DNA of 64,000 bases from Apostichopus japonicus (Eukaryota > Echinodermata > Holothuroidea > Aspidochirotida > Stichopodidae), in assembly GCF_037975245.1 (NCBI RefSeq), contig NC_092578.1, positions 10,956,321-11,020,320 on the forward strand, given 5' to 3'. Made by a program: the position numbers and the translations under genes. Under the pieces are notes generated by a model that was not told the origin of the DNA, did no database searches, and worked only from the letters and a program-made list of their open reading frames with translations. Of this stretch, positions 31,319-46,600 are shown one piece after another. How positions within the stretch are numbered: the first letter of the stretch is position 1; each line of letters begins with the position of its first letter.

Positions 31319-32330
31319 CTGAATGTTCGGTACCTATCTATCGAATGTGCGGTACCGATCAATCGAATGTGCGGTACCGATCAATCAAATGTCCGGTACC
31401 GATCAATCGAATGTACCGTATCGATGTATCGAATGTGCGATACCGATCAATCGAATGTGCGGTACTGATCAATCGAATGTTCGGTACCGATCAATCGAAT
31501 GTTCGTTACCGATCAATCGAATGTGCGGTACCGATCAATAGAATGTGCGGTACCGATTAATCGAATGTTCGGTACCGACCAATCGAATGTTCGGTACCGA
31601 TGAATCGAATGTGCGGTACCGATCAATCGAATGTGCGGTACCGATCAATCGAATGTACGGTACCTATCTATCGAATGTTCGGTACCGATCAATCGAATGT
31701 GCGGTACCGATCAATCGAATTTACCGTATCGATGTATCGAATGTTCGTTACCGATCAATCGAATGTGCGGTACCGATCAATCGAATGTTCGGTACCGATC
31801 AATCGAATGTTCGGTACCGATCAACTGAATGTTCGGTACCTATCTATCGAATGTGCGGTACCGATCAATCGAATGTGCGGTACTGATCAATCAAATGTCC
31901 GGTACCGATCAATCGAATGTACCGTATCGATGTATCGAATGTGCGATACCGATCAATCGAATGTGCGGTACTGATCAATCGAATGTTCGGTACCGATCAA
32001 TCGAATGTTCGTTACCGATCAATCGAATGTGCGGTACCGATCAATAGAATGTGCGGTACCGATTAATCGAATGTTCGGTACCGACCAATCGAATGTTCGG
32101 TACCGATGAATCGAATGTGCGGTACCGATCAATCGAATGTGCGGTACCGATCAATCGAATGTACGGTACCTATCTATCGAATGTTCGGTACCGATCAATC
32201 GAATGTGCGGTACCGATCAATCGAATTTACCGTATCGATGTATCGAATGTTCGTTACCGATCAATCGAATGTGCGGTACCGATCAATCGAATGTTCGGTA
32301 CCGATCAATCGAATGTTCGGTACCGATCAT
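31319..32330 (+). repeat. Tandem pair of 506-bp higher-order units (23 monomers each)
   Basis: Series at 31323, 31545 and 31600 recur at 31829, 32051 and 32106. The copies part at about 31820/32325, where the second copy carries one of the 21-bp units. This is the shortest clear higher-order duplication in the window. Confidence 0.82.
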
Positions 32331-35224
32331 CGAATGTGCGGTACCGATCAATAGAATGTGCGGTACCGATTAATCCAATGTTCGGTACCGACCAATCGAA
32401 TGTGCGGTACCGATCAATCGAATGTTCGGTACCGAACAATCGAATGTTCGGTACCGATCAATCGAATGTGCGGTACCGATCAATCGAATGTTCGGTGCCG
32501 AACAATCGCATGTTCGGTACCGATCAATCGAATGTGCGATACCGAACATTCGAATGTTCGGTGCCGATCAATCAAATGTTCGGTACCGATCAATCGAATG
32601 TGCGGTACCGATCAATCGAATGTGCGTTACCGATCAATCGAATGTTCGGTACCGATCAATCGAATGTGCGTTACCGATCAATCGAATGTGCGTTACCGAT
32701 CAATCGAATGTTCGTTACCGATCAATCGAATGTGCGGTACCGATCAATCGAATGTGCGGTACCGATCAATCGAATGGGCGGTACCGATCAATCGAATGTG
32801 CGTTACCGATCATTCGAATGTTCTATACCGATCAATGAAATGTGCGGTACCGATCAATCGAATGTTCGGTACCGATCAATCGAATGTTCGGTACCGATCA
32901 ATCGAATGTGCGGTACCGATCAATCGAATGTGCGGTAACGATCAATCGAATGTTCGGTACAGAACAATCGAATGTTCGCTACCAATCAATCGAATGAGCG
33001 GTACCGATCAATCGAATGTGCGTTACCGATCAATCGAATGTTCGGTACCGATCAATCGAATGTGCGTTACCGGTCAATCGAATGTGCGTTACCGATCAAT
33101 CGAGTGTTCGTTACCGATCAATCGAATGTGCGGTACCGATCAATCGAATGTGCGGTACCGATCAATCGAATGTTCGGTACCGATCAATCGAATGTTCGTT
33201 ACCGATCAATCGAATGTGCGTTACCGATCAATCGAATGTTCGGTACCGATCAATCGAATGTGCGGATCCGATCAATCGAATGTGCGTTACCGATCAATCG
33301 AATGTGCGTTACCGATCAATCGAATGTGCGGTACCGATCAATCGAATGTTCGGTACCGATTAATCGAATGTTCGGTACCGACCAATCGAATGTTCGGTAC
33401 CGATTAATCGAATGTGCGGTACCGACCAATCGAATTTTCGGTACCGATTAATCGAATGTGCGGTACCAATCAATCGAATGTGCGGTACCGATCAATCAAA
33501 TGTGCGGTACCGATCAATCGAATGTGCGTTACCGATCATTCGAATGTTCTATACCGATCAATGGAATGTGCGGTACCGATCAATCGAATGTTCGGTACCG
33601 ATCAATCGAATGTTCGGTACCGAATAATCGAATGTGCGATACCGATCAATCGAATGTTCGGTACCGATCAATCGAATGTGCGGTACCGATCAATCGAATG
33701 TTCGGTACCGATAAATGGAGTGTTCGGTACCTATCTATCGAATGTTCGGTACCGATCAATCGAATGTGCGATACCGAACAATCGAATGTTCGGTGCCGAT
33801 CAATCCAATGTTCGGTACCGATCAATCGAATGTTCAGTACCGATCAATTGAATGTTCGGTACCTATCTATCGAATGTGCGGTACCGACCAATCGAATGTC
33901 CGGTACCGATCAATCAAATGTCCGGTACCGATCAATCGAATGTACGGTATCGATGTATCGAATGTTCGGTACCGAACAATCGAATGTTCGGTACCGATCA
34001 ATCGAATGTGCGATACCGAACATTCGAATGTTCGGTGCCGATCAATCCAATGTTCGGTACCGATCAATCGAATGTTCGGTACCGATCAATCGAATGTGCG
34101 GTACCGACCAATCGAATGTGTGGTACCGATCAATCGAATGTGCGGTACCGATCAATCGAATGTACCGTATCGATGTATCGAATGTGCGATATCGATCAAT
34201 CGAATGTGCGGTACCGATCAATCGAATGTTCGGTACCGATTAATCGAATGTTCGGTACCGACCAATCGAATGTTCGGTACCGATTAATCGAATGTGCGGT
34301 ACCGACCAATCGAATGTTCGCTACCGATCAATCGAATGTGCGTTACCGATCAATCGAATGTGCGGTACCGATCAATCGAATGTACTGTACCGAACAATCG
34401 AATGTTCGTTACCGATCATTCGAATGTTCGTTACCGATCAATCGAATGTGCGGTACCGATCAATCGAATGTTCGGTACCGATCAATCTAATGTTCGGTAC
34501 CGATTAATCGAATGTGCGATACCGATCAATCGAATGTGCGGTAACGATCAATCGGATGTTCGGTACCGATCAATGGCATGTGCGATACCGATCAATCGAA
34601 TGTTCGGTACCGATAAATCGAATGTTCGGTACCTATCAATCGAATGTTCGGTACCGATCATACGAATGTGCGATATCGAACAATCGAATGTTCGGTGCCG
34701 ATCAATCCAATGTTCGGTACCGATCAATCGAATGTTCGGTACCGATCAATTGAATGTTCGGTACCTATCTATCGAATGTGCGGTACCGACCAATCGAATG
34801 TGCGGTACCGATCAATCAATTGTCCGGTACCGATCAATCGAATGTACGGTATCGATATATCGAATGTACGGTATCGATGTATCGAATGTGCGGTACTGAT
34901 CAATCGAATGTTCGGTACCGATCAATCGAATGTTCTTTACCGATCAATCGAATGTGCGGTACCGATCAATAGAATGTGCGGTACCGATTAATCGAATGTT
35001 CGGTACCGACCAATCGAATGTGCGGTACCGATCAATCGAATGTTCGGTACCGAACAATCGAATGTTCGGTACCGATCAATGGAATGTGCGGTACCGATCA
35101 ATCGAATGTGCGGTAACGATCAATCGATTGTACCGTATCGATGTATCGAATGTGCGATACCGATCAATCGAATGTGCGGTACCGATCAATCGAATGTTCG
35201 GTACCGATTAATCGAATGTTCGGT

Positions 35225-36500
35225 ACCGACCAATCGAATGTTCGGTACCGATTAATCGAATGTGCGGTACCGACCAATCGAATTTTCGGTACCGATTAAT
35301 CGAATGTGCGGTATCAATCAATCGAATGTGCGGTACCGATCAATCGAATGTGCGGTACCGATCAATCGAATGTGCGTTACCGATCATTCGAATGTTCTAT
35401 ACCGATCAATGGAATGTGCGGTACCGATCAATCGAATGTTCGGTACCGATTAATCGAATGTGCGATACCGATCAATCGAATGTGCGGTACCGACCAATCG
35501 AATGTTCGGTACCGATCAATGGAATGTGCGGTACCGATCAATCGAATGTTCTGTACCGATAAATCGAATGTTCGGTACCTATCTATCGAATGTTCGGTAC
35601 CGATCAATCGAATGTGCGATACCGAACAATCGAATGTACGGTGCCGATCAATCCAATGTTCGGTACCGATCAATCGAATGTTCGGTACCGATCAATTGAA
35701 TGTTCGGTACCTATCTATCGAATGTGCGGTACCGACCAATCGAATGTGCGGTACCGATCAATCAAATGTCCGGTACCGATCAATCGAATGTACCGTATCG
35801 ATGTATCGAATGTGCGATACCGATCAATCGAATGTGCGGTACTGATCAATCGAATGTTCGGTACCGACCAATCGAATGTTCGGTACCGATTAATCGAATG
35901 TGCGGTACCGACCAATCGAATTTTCGGTACCGATTAATCGAATGTGCGGTATCAATCAATCGAATGTGCGGTACCGATCAATCGAATGTGCGGTACCGAT
36001 CAATCGAATGTGCGTTACCGATCATTCGAATGTTCTATACCGATCAATGGAATGTGCGGTACCGATCAATCGAATGTTCGGTACCGATTAATCGAATGTG
36101 CGATACCGATCAATCGAATGTGCGGTACCGACCAATCGAATGTTCGGTACCGATCAATGGAATGTGCGGTACCGATCAATCGAATGTTCTGTACCGATAA
36201 ATCGAATGTTCGGTACCTATCTATCGAATGTTCGGTACCGATCAATCGAATGTGCGATACCGAACAATCGAATGTACGGTGCCGATCAATCCAATGTTCG
36301 GTACCGATCAATCGAATGTTCGGTACCGATCAATTGAATGTTCGGTACCTATCTATCGAATGTGCGGTACCGACCAATCGAATGTGCGGTACCGATCAAT
36401 CAAATGTCCGGTACCGATCAATCGAATGTACCGTATCGATGTATCGAATGTGCGATACCGATCAATCGAATGTGCGGTACTGATCAATCGAATGTTCGGT
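35225..36500 (+). repeat. Tandem pair of 638-bp higher-order units (29 monomers each)
   Basis: Series at 35262, 35306, 35428 and 35460 recur at 35900, 35944, 36066 and 36098. Parts recur again 1672 bp further on (35900 to 37572), which is 76 monomers. Boundaries are approximate. Confidence 0.82.
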
Positions 36501-37349
36501 ACCGATCAATCGAATGTTCGTTACCGATCAATCGAATGTGCGGTACCGATCAATAGAATGTGCGGTACCGATTAATCGAATGTTCGGTACCGACCAATCG
36601 AATGTTCGGTACCGATGAATCGAATGTTCGGTACCGATCAATCGAATGTGCGGTACCGATCAATCGAATGTACGGTACCTATCTATCGAATGTTCGGTAC
36701 CGATCAATCGAATGTGCGGTACCGATCAATCGAATTTACCGTATCGATGTATCGAATGTTCGTTACCGATCAATCGAATGTGCGGTACCGATCAATCGAA
36801 TGTTCGGTACCGATCAATCGAATGTTCGGTACCGATCAATCGAATGTGCGATACCGAACAATCGAATGTACGGTGCCGATCAATCCAATGTTCGGTACCG
36901 ATCAATCGAATGTGCGGTACCGATCAATTGAATGTTCGGTACCTATCTATCGAATGTGCGGTACCGACCAATCGAATGTGCGGTACCGATCAATCAAATG
37001 TCCGGTACCGATCAATCGAATGTACCGTATCGATGTATCGAATGTGCGATACCGATCAATCGAATGTGCGGTACTGATCAATCGAATGTTCGGTACCGAT
37101 CAATCGAATGTTCGTTACCGATCAATCGAATGTGCGGTACCGATCAATCGAATGTGCGGTACCGATTAATCGAATGTTCGGTACCGACCAATCGAATGTT
37201 CGGTACCGATGAATCGAATGTTCGGTACCGATCAATCGAATGTGCGGTACCGATCAATCGAATGTACGGTACCTATCTATCGAATGTTCGGTACCGATCA
37301 ATCGAATGTGCGGTACCGATCAATCGAATTTACCGTATCGATGTATCGA

Positions 37350-40300
37350 ATGTGCGGTACCGATCAATAGAATGTGCGGTACCGATTAATCCAATGTTCG
37401 GTACCGACCAATCGAATGTGCGGTACCGATCAATCAAATGTCCGGTACCGATCAATCGAATGTACCGTATCGATGTATCGAATGTGCGATACCGATCAAT
37501 CGAATGTGCGGTACTGATCAATCGAATGTTCGGTACCGACCAATCGAATGTTCGGTACCGATTAATCGAATGTGCGGTACCGATCAATCGAATTTTCGGT
37601 ACCGATTAATCGAATGTGCGGTATCAATCAATCGAATGTGCGGTACCGATCAATCGAATGTGCGGTACCGATCAATCGAATGTGCGTTACCGATCATTCG
37701 AATGTTCTATACCGATCAATGGAATGTGCGGTACCGATCAATCGAATGTTCGGTACCGATTAATCGAATGTGCGATACCGATCAATCGAATGTGCGGTAC
37801 CGACCAATCGAATGTTCGGTACCGATCAATGGAATGTGCGGTACCGATCAATCGAATGTTCTGTACCGATAAATCGAATGTTCGGTACCTATCTATCGAA
37901 TGTTCGGTACCGATCAATCGAATGTGCGATACCGAACAATCGAATGTACGGTGCCGATCAATCCAATGTTCGGTACCGATCAATCGAATGTTCGGTACCG
38001 ATCAATCGAATGTGCGGTACCGATTAATCGAATGTTCGGTACCGACCAATCGAATGTTCGGTACCGATGAATCGAATGTTCGGTACCGATCAATCGAATG
38101 TGCGGTACCGATCAATCGAATGTACGGTACCTATCTATCGAATGTTCGGTACCGATCAATCGAATGTGCGGTACCGATCAATCGAATTTACCGTATCGAT
38201 GTATCGAATGTTCGTTACCGATCAATCGAATGTGCGGTACCGATCAATCGAATGTTCGGTACCGATCAATCGAATGTTCGGTACCGATCAATCGAATGTG
38301 CGATACCGAACAATCGAATGTACGGTGCCGATCAATCCAATGTTCGGTACCGATCAATCGAATGTTCGGTACCGATCAATTGAATGTTCGGTACCTATCT
38401 ATCGAATGTGCGGTACCGACCAATCGAATGTGCGGTACCGATCAATCAAATGTCCGGTACCGATCAATCGAATGTACCGTATCGATGTATCGAATGTGCG
38501 ATACCGATCAATCGAATGTGCGGTACTGATCAATCGAATGTTCGGTACCGATCAATCGAATGTTCGTTACCGATCAATCGAATGTGCGGTACCGATCAAT
38601 AGAATGTGCGGTACCGATTAATCGAATGTTCGGTACCGACCAATCGAATGTTCGGTACCGATCAATCGAATGTTCGGTACCGATCAATCGAATGTGCGGT
38701 ACCGATCAATCGAATGTACGGTACCTATCTATCGAATGTTCGGTACCGATCAATCGAATGTGCGGTACCGATCAATCGAATTTACCGTATCGATGTATCG
38801 AATGTTCGTTACCGATCAATCGAATGTGCGGTACCGATCAATCGAATGTTCGGTACCGATCAATCGAATGTTCGGTACCGATCATCGAATGTGCGGTACC
38901 GATCAATAGAATGTGCGGTACCGATTAATCCAATGTTCGGTACCGACCAATCGAATGTGCGGTACCGATCAATCGAATGTTCGGTACCGTACAATCGAAT
39001 GTTCGGTACCGTTCAATCGAACGTGCGGTACCGATCAATCGAATGTTCGGTGCCGAACAATCGAATGTTCGGTACCGATCAATCGAATGTGCGATACCGA
39101 ACATGCGAATGTTCGGTGCCGATCAATCGAATGTTCGGTACCGATCAATCGAATGTGCGGTAACGACCAATCGATTGTACCGTATCGATGTATCGAATGT
39201 GCGATACCGATTAATCGAATGTGCGATACCGATCAATCGAATGTGCGGTACCGATCAATCGAATGTGCGTTACCGATCATTCTAATGTTCTATACCGATC
39301 AATCGAATGTGCGTTACCGATCATTCGAATGTTCTATACCGATCAATGGAATGTGCAGTACCGATCAATGGAATGTGCGGTACCGATCAATCGAATGTTC
39401 GGTACCGATAAATCGAATGTTCGGTACCTATCTATCGAATGTTCGGTACCGATCAATCGAATGTGCGATACCGAACAATCGAATGTTCGGTGCCGATCAA
39501 TCCAATGTTCGGTACCGATCAATCGAATGTTCGGTACCGATCAATTGAATGTTCGGTACCTATTTATCGAATGTGCGGTACCGACCAATCGAATGTGCGG
39601 TACCGATCAATCAAATGTCCGGTACCGATCAATCGAATGTACGGTATCGATGTATCGAATGTACGGTATCGATGTATCGAATGTGCGGTACCGATCAATC
39701 GAATGTTCGGTACCGATCAATCGAATGTTCGTTACCGATCAATCGAATGTGCGGTACCGATCAATAGAATGTGCGGAACCGATTAATCGAATGTTCGGTA
39801 CCGAACAATCGAATGTTCGGTACCGATCAATCGAATGTGCGGTACCGATCAATCGAATGTGCGGTACCGATTAATCGAATGTTCGGTACCGACCAATCGA
39901 ATGTTCGGTACCGATGAATCGAATGTTCGGTACCGATCAATCGAATGTGCGGTACCGATCAATCGAATGTACGGTACCTATCTATCGAATGTTCGGTACC
40001 GATCAATCGAATGTGCGGTACCGATCAATCGAATTTACCGTATCGATGTATCGAATGTTCGTTACCGATCAATCGAATGTGCGGTACCGATCAATCGAAT
40101 GTTCGGTACCGATCAATCGAATGTTCGGTACCGATCATCGAATGTGCGGTACCGATCAATAGAATGTGCGGTACCGATTAATCCAATGTTCGGTACCGAC
40201 CAATCGAATGTGCGGTACCGATCAATCAAATGTCCGGTACCGATCAATCGAATGTACCGTATCGATGTATCGAATGTGCGATACCGATCAATCGAATGTG

Positions 40301-42630
40301 CGGTACTGATCAATCGAATGTTCGGTACCGACCAATCGAATGTTCGGTACCGATTAATCGAATGTGCAATACCGACCAATCGAATTTTCGGTACCGATTA
40401 ATCGAATGTGCGGTATCAATCAATCGAATGTGCGGTACCGATCAATCGAATGTGCGGTACCGATCAATCGAATGTGCGTTACCGATCATTCGAATGTTCT
40501 ATACCGATCAATGGAATGTGCGGTACCGATCAATCGAATGTTCGGTACCGATTAATCGAATGTGCGATACCGATCAATCGAATGTTCGGTACCGACCAAT
40601 CGAATGTTCGGTACCGATCAATGGAATGTGCGGTACCGATCAATCGAATGTTCTGTACCGATAAATCGAATGTTCGGTACCTATCTATCGAATGTTCGGT
40701 ACCGATCAATCGAATGTGCGATACCGAACAATCGAATGTACGGTGCCGATCAATCCAATGTTCGGTACCGATCAATCGAATGTTCGGTACCGATCAATCG
40801 AATGTGCGGTACCGATTAATCGAATGTTCGGTACCGACCAATCGAATGTTCGGTACCGATGAATCGAATGTTCGGTACCGATCAATCGAATGTGCGGTAC
40901 CGATCAATCGAATGTACGGTACCTATCTATCGAATGTTCGGTACCGATCAATCGAATGAGCGGTACCGATCAATCGAATTTACCGTATCGATGTATCGAA
41001 TGTTCGTTACCGATCAATCGAATGTGCGGTACCGATCAATCGAATGTTCGGTACCGATCAATCGAATGTTCGGTACCGATCAATCGAATGTGCGATACCG
41101 AACAATCGAATGTACGGTGCCGATCAATCCAATGTTCGGTACCGATCAATCGAATGTTCGGTACCGATCAATTGAATGTTCGGTACCTATCTATCGAATG
41201 TGCGGTACCGACCAATCGAATGTGCGGTACCGATCAATCAAATGTCCGGTACCGATCAATCGAATGTACCGTATCGATGTATCGAATGTGCGATACCGAT
41301 CAATCGAATGTGCGGTACTGATCAATCGAATGTTCGGTACCGATCAATCGAATGTTCGTTACCGATCAATCGAATGTGCGGTACCGATCAATAGAATGTG
41401 CGGTACCGATTAATCGAATGTTCGGTACCGACCAATCGAATGTTCGGTACCGATCAATCGAATGTTCGGTACCGATCAATCGAATGTGCGGTACCGATCA
41501 ATCGAATGTACGGTACCTATCTATCGAATGTTCGGTACCGATCAATCGAATGTGCGGTACCGATCAATCGAATTTACCGTATCGATGTATCGAATGTTCG
41601 TTACCGATCAATCGAATGTGCGGTACCGATCAATCGAATGTTCGGTACCGATCAATCGAATGTTCGGTACCGATCATCGAATGTGCGGTACCGATCAATA
41701 GAATGTGCGGTACCGATTAATCCAATGTTCGGTACCGACCAATCGAATGTGCGGTACCGATCAATCGAATGTTCGGTACCGTACAATCGAATGTTCGGTA
41801 CCGTTCAATCGAACGTGCGGTACCGATCAATCGAATGTTCGGTGCCGAACAATCGAATGTTCGGTACCGATCAATCGAATGTGCGATACCGAACATGCGA
41901 ATGTTCGGTGCCGATCAATCGAATGTTCGGTACCGATCAATCGAATGTGCGGTAACGACCAATCGATTGTACCGTATCGATGTATCGAATGTGCGATACC
42001 GATTAATCGAATGTGCGATACCGATCAATCGAATGTGCGGTACCGATCAATCGAATGTGCGTTACCGATCATTCTAATGTTCTATACCGATCAATCGAAT
42101 GTGCGTTACCGATCATTCGAATGTTCTATACCGATCAATGGAATGTGCAGTACCGATCAATGGAATGTGCGGTACCGATCAATCGAATGTTCGGTACCGA
42201 TAAATCGAATGTTCGGTACCTATCTATCGAATGTTCGGTACCGATCAATCGAATGTGCGATACCGAACAATCGAATGTTCGGTGCCGATCAATCCAATGT
42301 TCGGTACCGATCAATCGAATGTTCGGTACCGATCAATTGAATGTTCGGTACCTATTTATCGAATGTGCGGTACCGACCAATCGAATGTGCGGTACCGATC
42401 AATCAAATGTCCGGTACCGATCAATCGAATGTACGGTATCGATGTATCGAATGTACGGTATCGATGTATCGAATGTGCGGTACCGATCAATCGAATGTTC
42501 GGTACCGATCAATCGAATGTTCGTTACCGATCAATCGAATGTGCGGTACCGATCAATAGAATGTGCGGAACCGATTAATCGAATGTTCGGTACTGAACAA
42601 TCGAATGTTCGGTACCGATCAATCGAATGT
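37350..42630 (+). repeat. Tandem pair of 2792-bp higher-order units
   Basis: The first copy is about 37350-40141. The second, slightly shorter copy is about 40142-42630. Series at 37616, 38098, 38606, 38913, 39221 and 39439 recur 2792 bp later. The offset is 127 monomers minus 2 bp, explained by the two 21-bp units at 38880 and 40133. The GAACATGCG variant appears in both copies (near 39108 and 41900), supporting a recent event. Confidence 0.87.
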
Positions 42631-43639
42631 GCGATACCGAACATTCCAATGTTCGGTGCCGATCAATCAAATGTTCGGTACCGATCAATCGAATGTGCGG
42701 TACCGACCAATCGAATGTTCGGTACCGATCAATGGAATGTGCGGTACCGATCAATCGAATGTGCGGTACCGATCAATCGATTGTACCGTATCGATGTATC
42801 GAATGTGCTATACCGATCAATCAAATGTGCGGTACCGATCAATTGAATGTTCGGTACCGATTAATCGAATGTGCGGTACCGACCAATCGAATTTTCGGTA
42901 CCGATTAATAGAATGTGCGGTACCAATCAATCGAATGTGCGGTACCGATCAATCGAATGTGCGGTACCGATCAATCGAATGTGCGTTACCGATCATTCGA
43001 ATGTTCTATACCGATCAATGGAATGTGCGGTACCGATCAATCGAATGTTCGGTACCGATCAATGGAATGTGCGGTACCGATTAATCGAATGTTCGGTACC
43101 GACCAATCGAATGTGCGGTACCGATCAATCGAATGTTCGGTACCGAACAATCGAATGTTCGGTACCGATCAATCGAATGTGCGATACCGAACATTCCAAT
43201 GTTCGGTGCCGATCAATCAAATGTTCGGTACCGATCAATCGAATGTGCGGTACCGACCAATCGAATGTTCGGTACCGATCAATGGAATGTGCGGTACCGA
43301 TCAATCGAATGTGCGGTACCGATCAATCGATTGTACCGTATCGATGTATCGAATGTGCTATACCGATCAATCAAATGTGCGGTACCGATCAATTGAATGT
43401 TCGGTACCGATTAATCGAATGTGCGGTACCGACCAATCGAATTTTCGGTACCGATTAATAGAATGTGCGGTACCGATCAATCGAATTTACCGTATCGATG
43501 TATCGAATGTTCGTTACCGATCAATCGAATGTGCGGTACCGATCAATCGAATGTTCGGTACCGATCAATAGTATGTGCGGTACCGATTAATCCAATGTTC
43601 GGTACCGACCAATCGAATGTGCGGTACCGATCAATCGAA

Positions 43640-46600
43640 TGTTCGGTACCGATCAATCGAATGTACGGTATCGATGTATCGAATGTACGGTATCGATGTA
43701 TCGAATGTGCGGTACCGATCAATCGAATGTTCGGTACCGATCAATCGAATGTGCGGTACCGATCAATCGAATGTTCGGTACCGAACAATCGAATGTTCGG
43801 TACCGATCAATCGAATGTGCGATACCGAACATTCCAATGTTCGGTGCCGATCAATCAAATGTTCGGTACCGATGAATCGAATGTGCGGTACCGACCAATC
43901 GAATGTTCGGTACCGATCAATGGAATGTGCGGTACCGATCAATCGAATGTGCGGTACCGATCAATCGATTGTACCGTATCGATGTATCGAATGTGCTATA
44001 CCGATCAATCAAATGTGCGGTACCGATCAATTGAATGTTCGGTACCGATTAATCGAATGTGCGGTACCGACCAATCGAATTTTCGGTACCGATTAATAGA
44101 ATGTGCGGTACCAATCAATCGAATGTGCGGTACCGATCAATCGAATGTGCGGTACCGATCAATCGAATGTGCGTTACCGATCAATCGAATGTTCTATACC
44201 GATCAATGGAATGTGCGGTACCGATCAATCGAATGTTCGGTACCGATCAATGGAATGTGCGGTACCGATCAATCGAATGTTCGGTACCGATAAATCGAAT
44301 GTTCGGTACCTATCTATCGAATGTTCGGTACCGATCAATCGAATGTGCGATACCGAACAATCCAATGTTCGGTGCCGATCAATCCAATGTTCGGTACCGA
44401 TCAATCGAATGTTCGGTACCGATCAATGGAATGTTCGGTACCGATAAATAGAATGTTCGGTACCTATCTATCGAATGTGCGGTACCGATAAATCGAATGT
44501 GCGATATCGAACAATCGAATGTTCGGTGCCGATCAATCCAATGTTCGGAACCGATCAATCGAATGTTCGGTACCTATCTATCGAATGTTCGGTACCGATC
44601 AATCGAATGTGCGATACCGATCAATCGAATGTTCGGTACCTATCTATCGAATGTACGGTACCGAACAATCGAATGTGCGGTACCGATCAATCAAATGTCC
44701 GGTACCGATCAATCGAATGTACGGTATCGATGTATCGAATGTACGGTATCGATGTATCGAATGTGCGGTACCGATCAATCGAATGTTCGGTACCGATCAA
44801 TCGAATGTTCGTTACCGATCAATCGAATGTGCGGTACCGATCAATAGAATGTGCGGTACCGATTAATCGAATGTTCGGTACCGACCAATCGAATGTGCGG
44901 TACCGATCAATCGAACGTTCGGTACCGAACAATCGAATGTGCGATACCGAACATTCGAATGGTCGGTGCTGATCAATCAAATGTTCGGTACCGATCAATC
45001 GAATGTGCGGTACCGACCAATCGAATGTTCGGTACCGATCAATGGAATGTGCGGTACCGATCAATCGAATGTGCGTTACCGATCAATCGATTGTACCGTA
45101 TCGATGTATCGAATGTTCGGTACCGATCAATTGAATGTTCGGTACCTATTTATCGAATGTGCGGTACCGACCAATCGAATGTGCGGTACCGATCAATCAA
45201 ATGTCCGGTACCGATCAATCGAATGTACGGTATCGATGTATCGAATGTACGGTATCGATGTATCGAATGTGCGGTACCGATCAATCGAATGTTCGGTACC
45301 GATCAATCGAATGTGCGGTACCGATCAATCGAATGTTCGGTACCGAACAATCGAATGTTCGGTACCGATCAATCGAATGTGCGATACCGAACATTCCAAT
45401 GTTCGGTGCCGATCAATCAAATGTTCGGTACCGATCAATCGAATGTGCGGTACCGACCAATCGAATGTTCGGTACCGATCAATGGAATGTGCGGTACCGA
45501 TCAATCGAATGTGCGGTACCGATCAATCGATTGTACCGTATCGATGTATCGAATGTGCTATACCGATCAATCAAATGTGCGGTACCGATCAATTGAATGT
45601 TCGGTACCGATTAATCGAATGTGCGGTACCGACCAATCGAATTTTCGGTACCGATTAATAGAATGTGCGGTACCAATCAATCGAATGTGCGGTACCGATC
45701 AATCGAATGTGCGGTACCGATCAATCGAATGTGCGTTACCGATCATTCGAATGTTCTATACCGATCAATGGAATGTGCGGTACCGATCAATCGAATGTTC
45801 GGTACCGATCAATAGAATGTGCGGTACCGATCAATCGAATGTTCGGTACCGATAAATCGAATGTTCGGTACCTATCTATCGAATGTTCGGTACCGATCAA
45901 TCGAATGTGCGATACCGAACAATCCAATGTTCGGTGCCGATCAATCCAATGTTCGGTACCGATCAATCGAATGTTCGGTACCGATCAATGGAATGTTCGG
46001 TACCGATAAATAGAATGTTCGGTACCTATCTATCGAATGTTCGGTACCGATAAATCGAATGTGCGATATCGAACAATCGAATGTTCGGTGCCGATCAATC
46101 CAATGTTCGGAACCGATCAATCGAATGTTCGGTATCGATGTATCGAATGTGCGGTACCGATCAATCGAATGTGCGGTACCGATCAATCGAATGTTCGGTA
46201 CCGATCAATCGAATGTTCGGTACCGATCATCGAATGTGCGTTACCGATCAATAGTATGTGCGGTACCGATTAATCCAATGTTCGGTACCGACCAATCGAA
46301 TGTGCGGTACCGATCAATCGAATGTTCGGTACCGAACAATCGAATGTTCGGTACCGATCAATCGAATGTGCGGTACCGATCAATCGAATGTTCGGTGCCG
46401 AACAATCGAATGTTCGGTACCGATCAATCGAATGTGCGATACCGAACATTCGAATGTTCGGTGCCGATCAATCAAATGTTCGGTACCTATCAATCGAATG
46501 TGCGGTACCGACCAATCGATTGTACCGTATCGATGTATCGAATGTGCGATACCGATTAATCGAATGTGCGGTACTGATCAATCGAATGTGCGGTACCGAT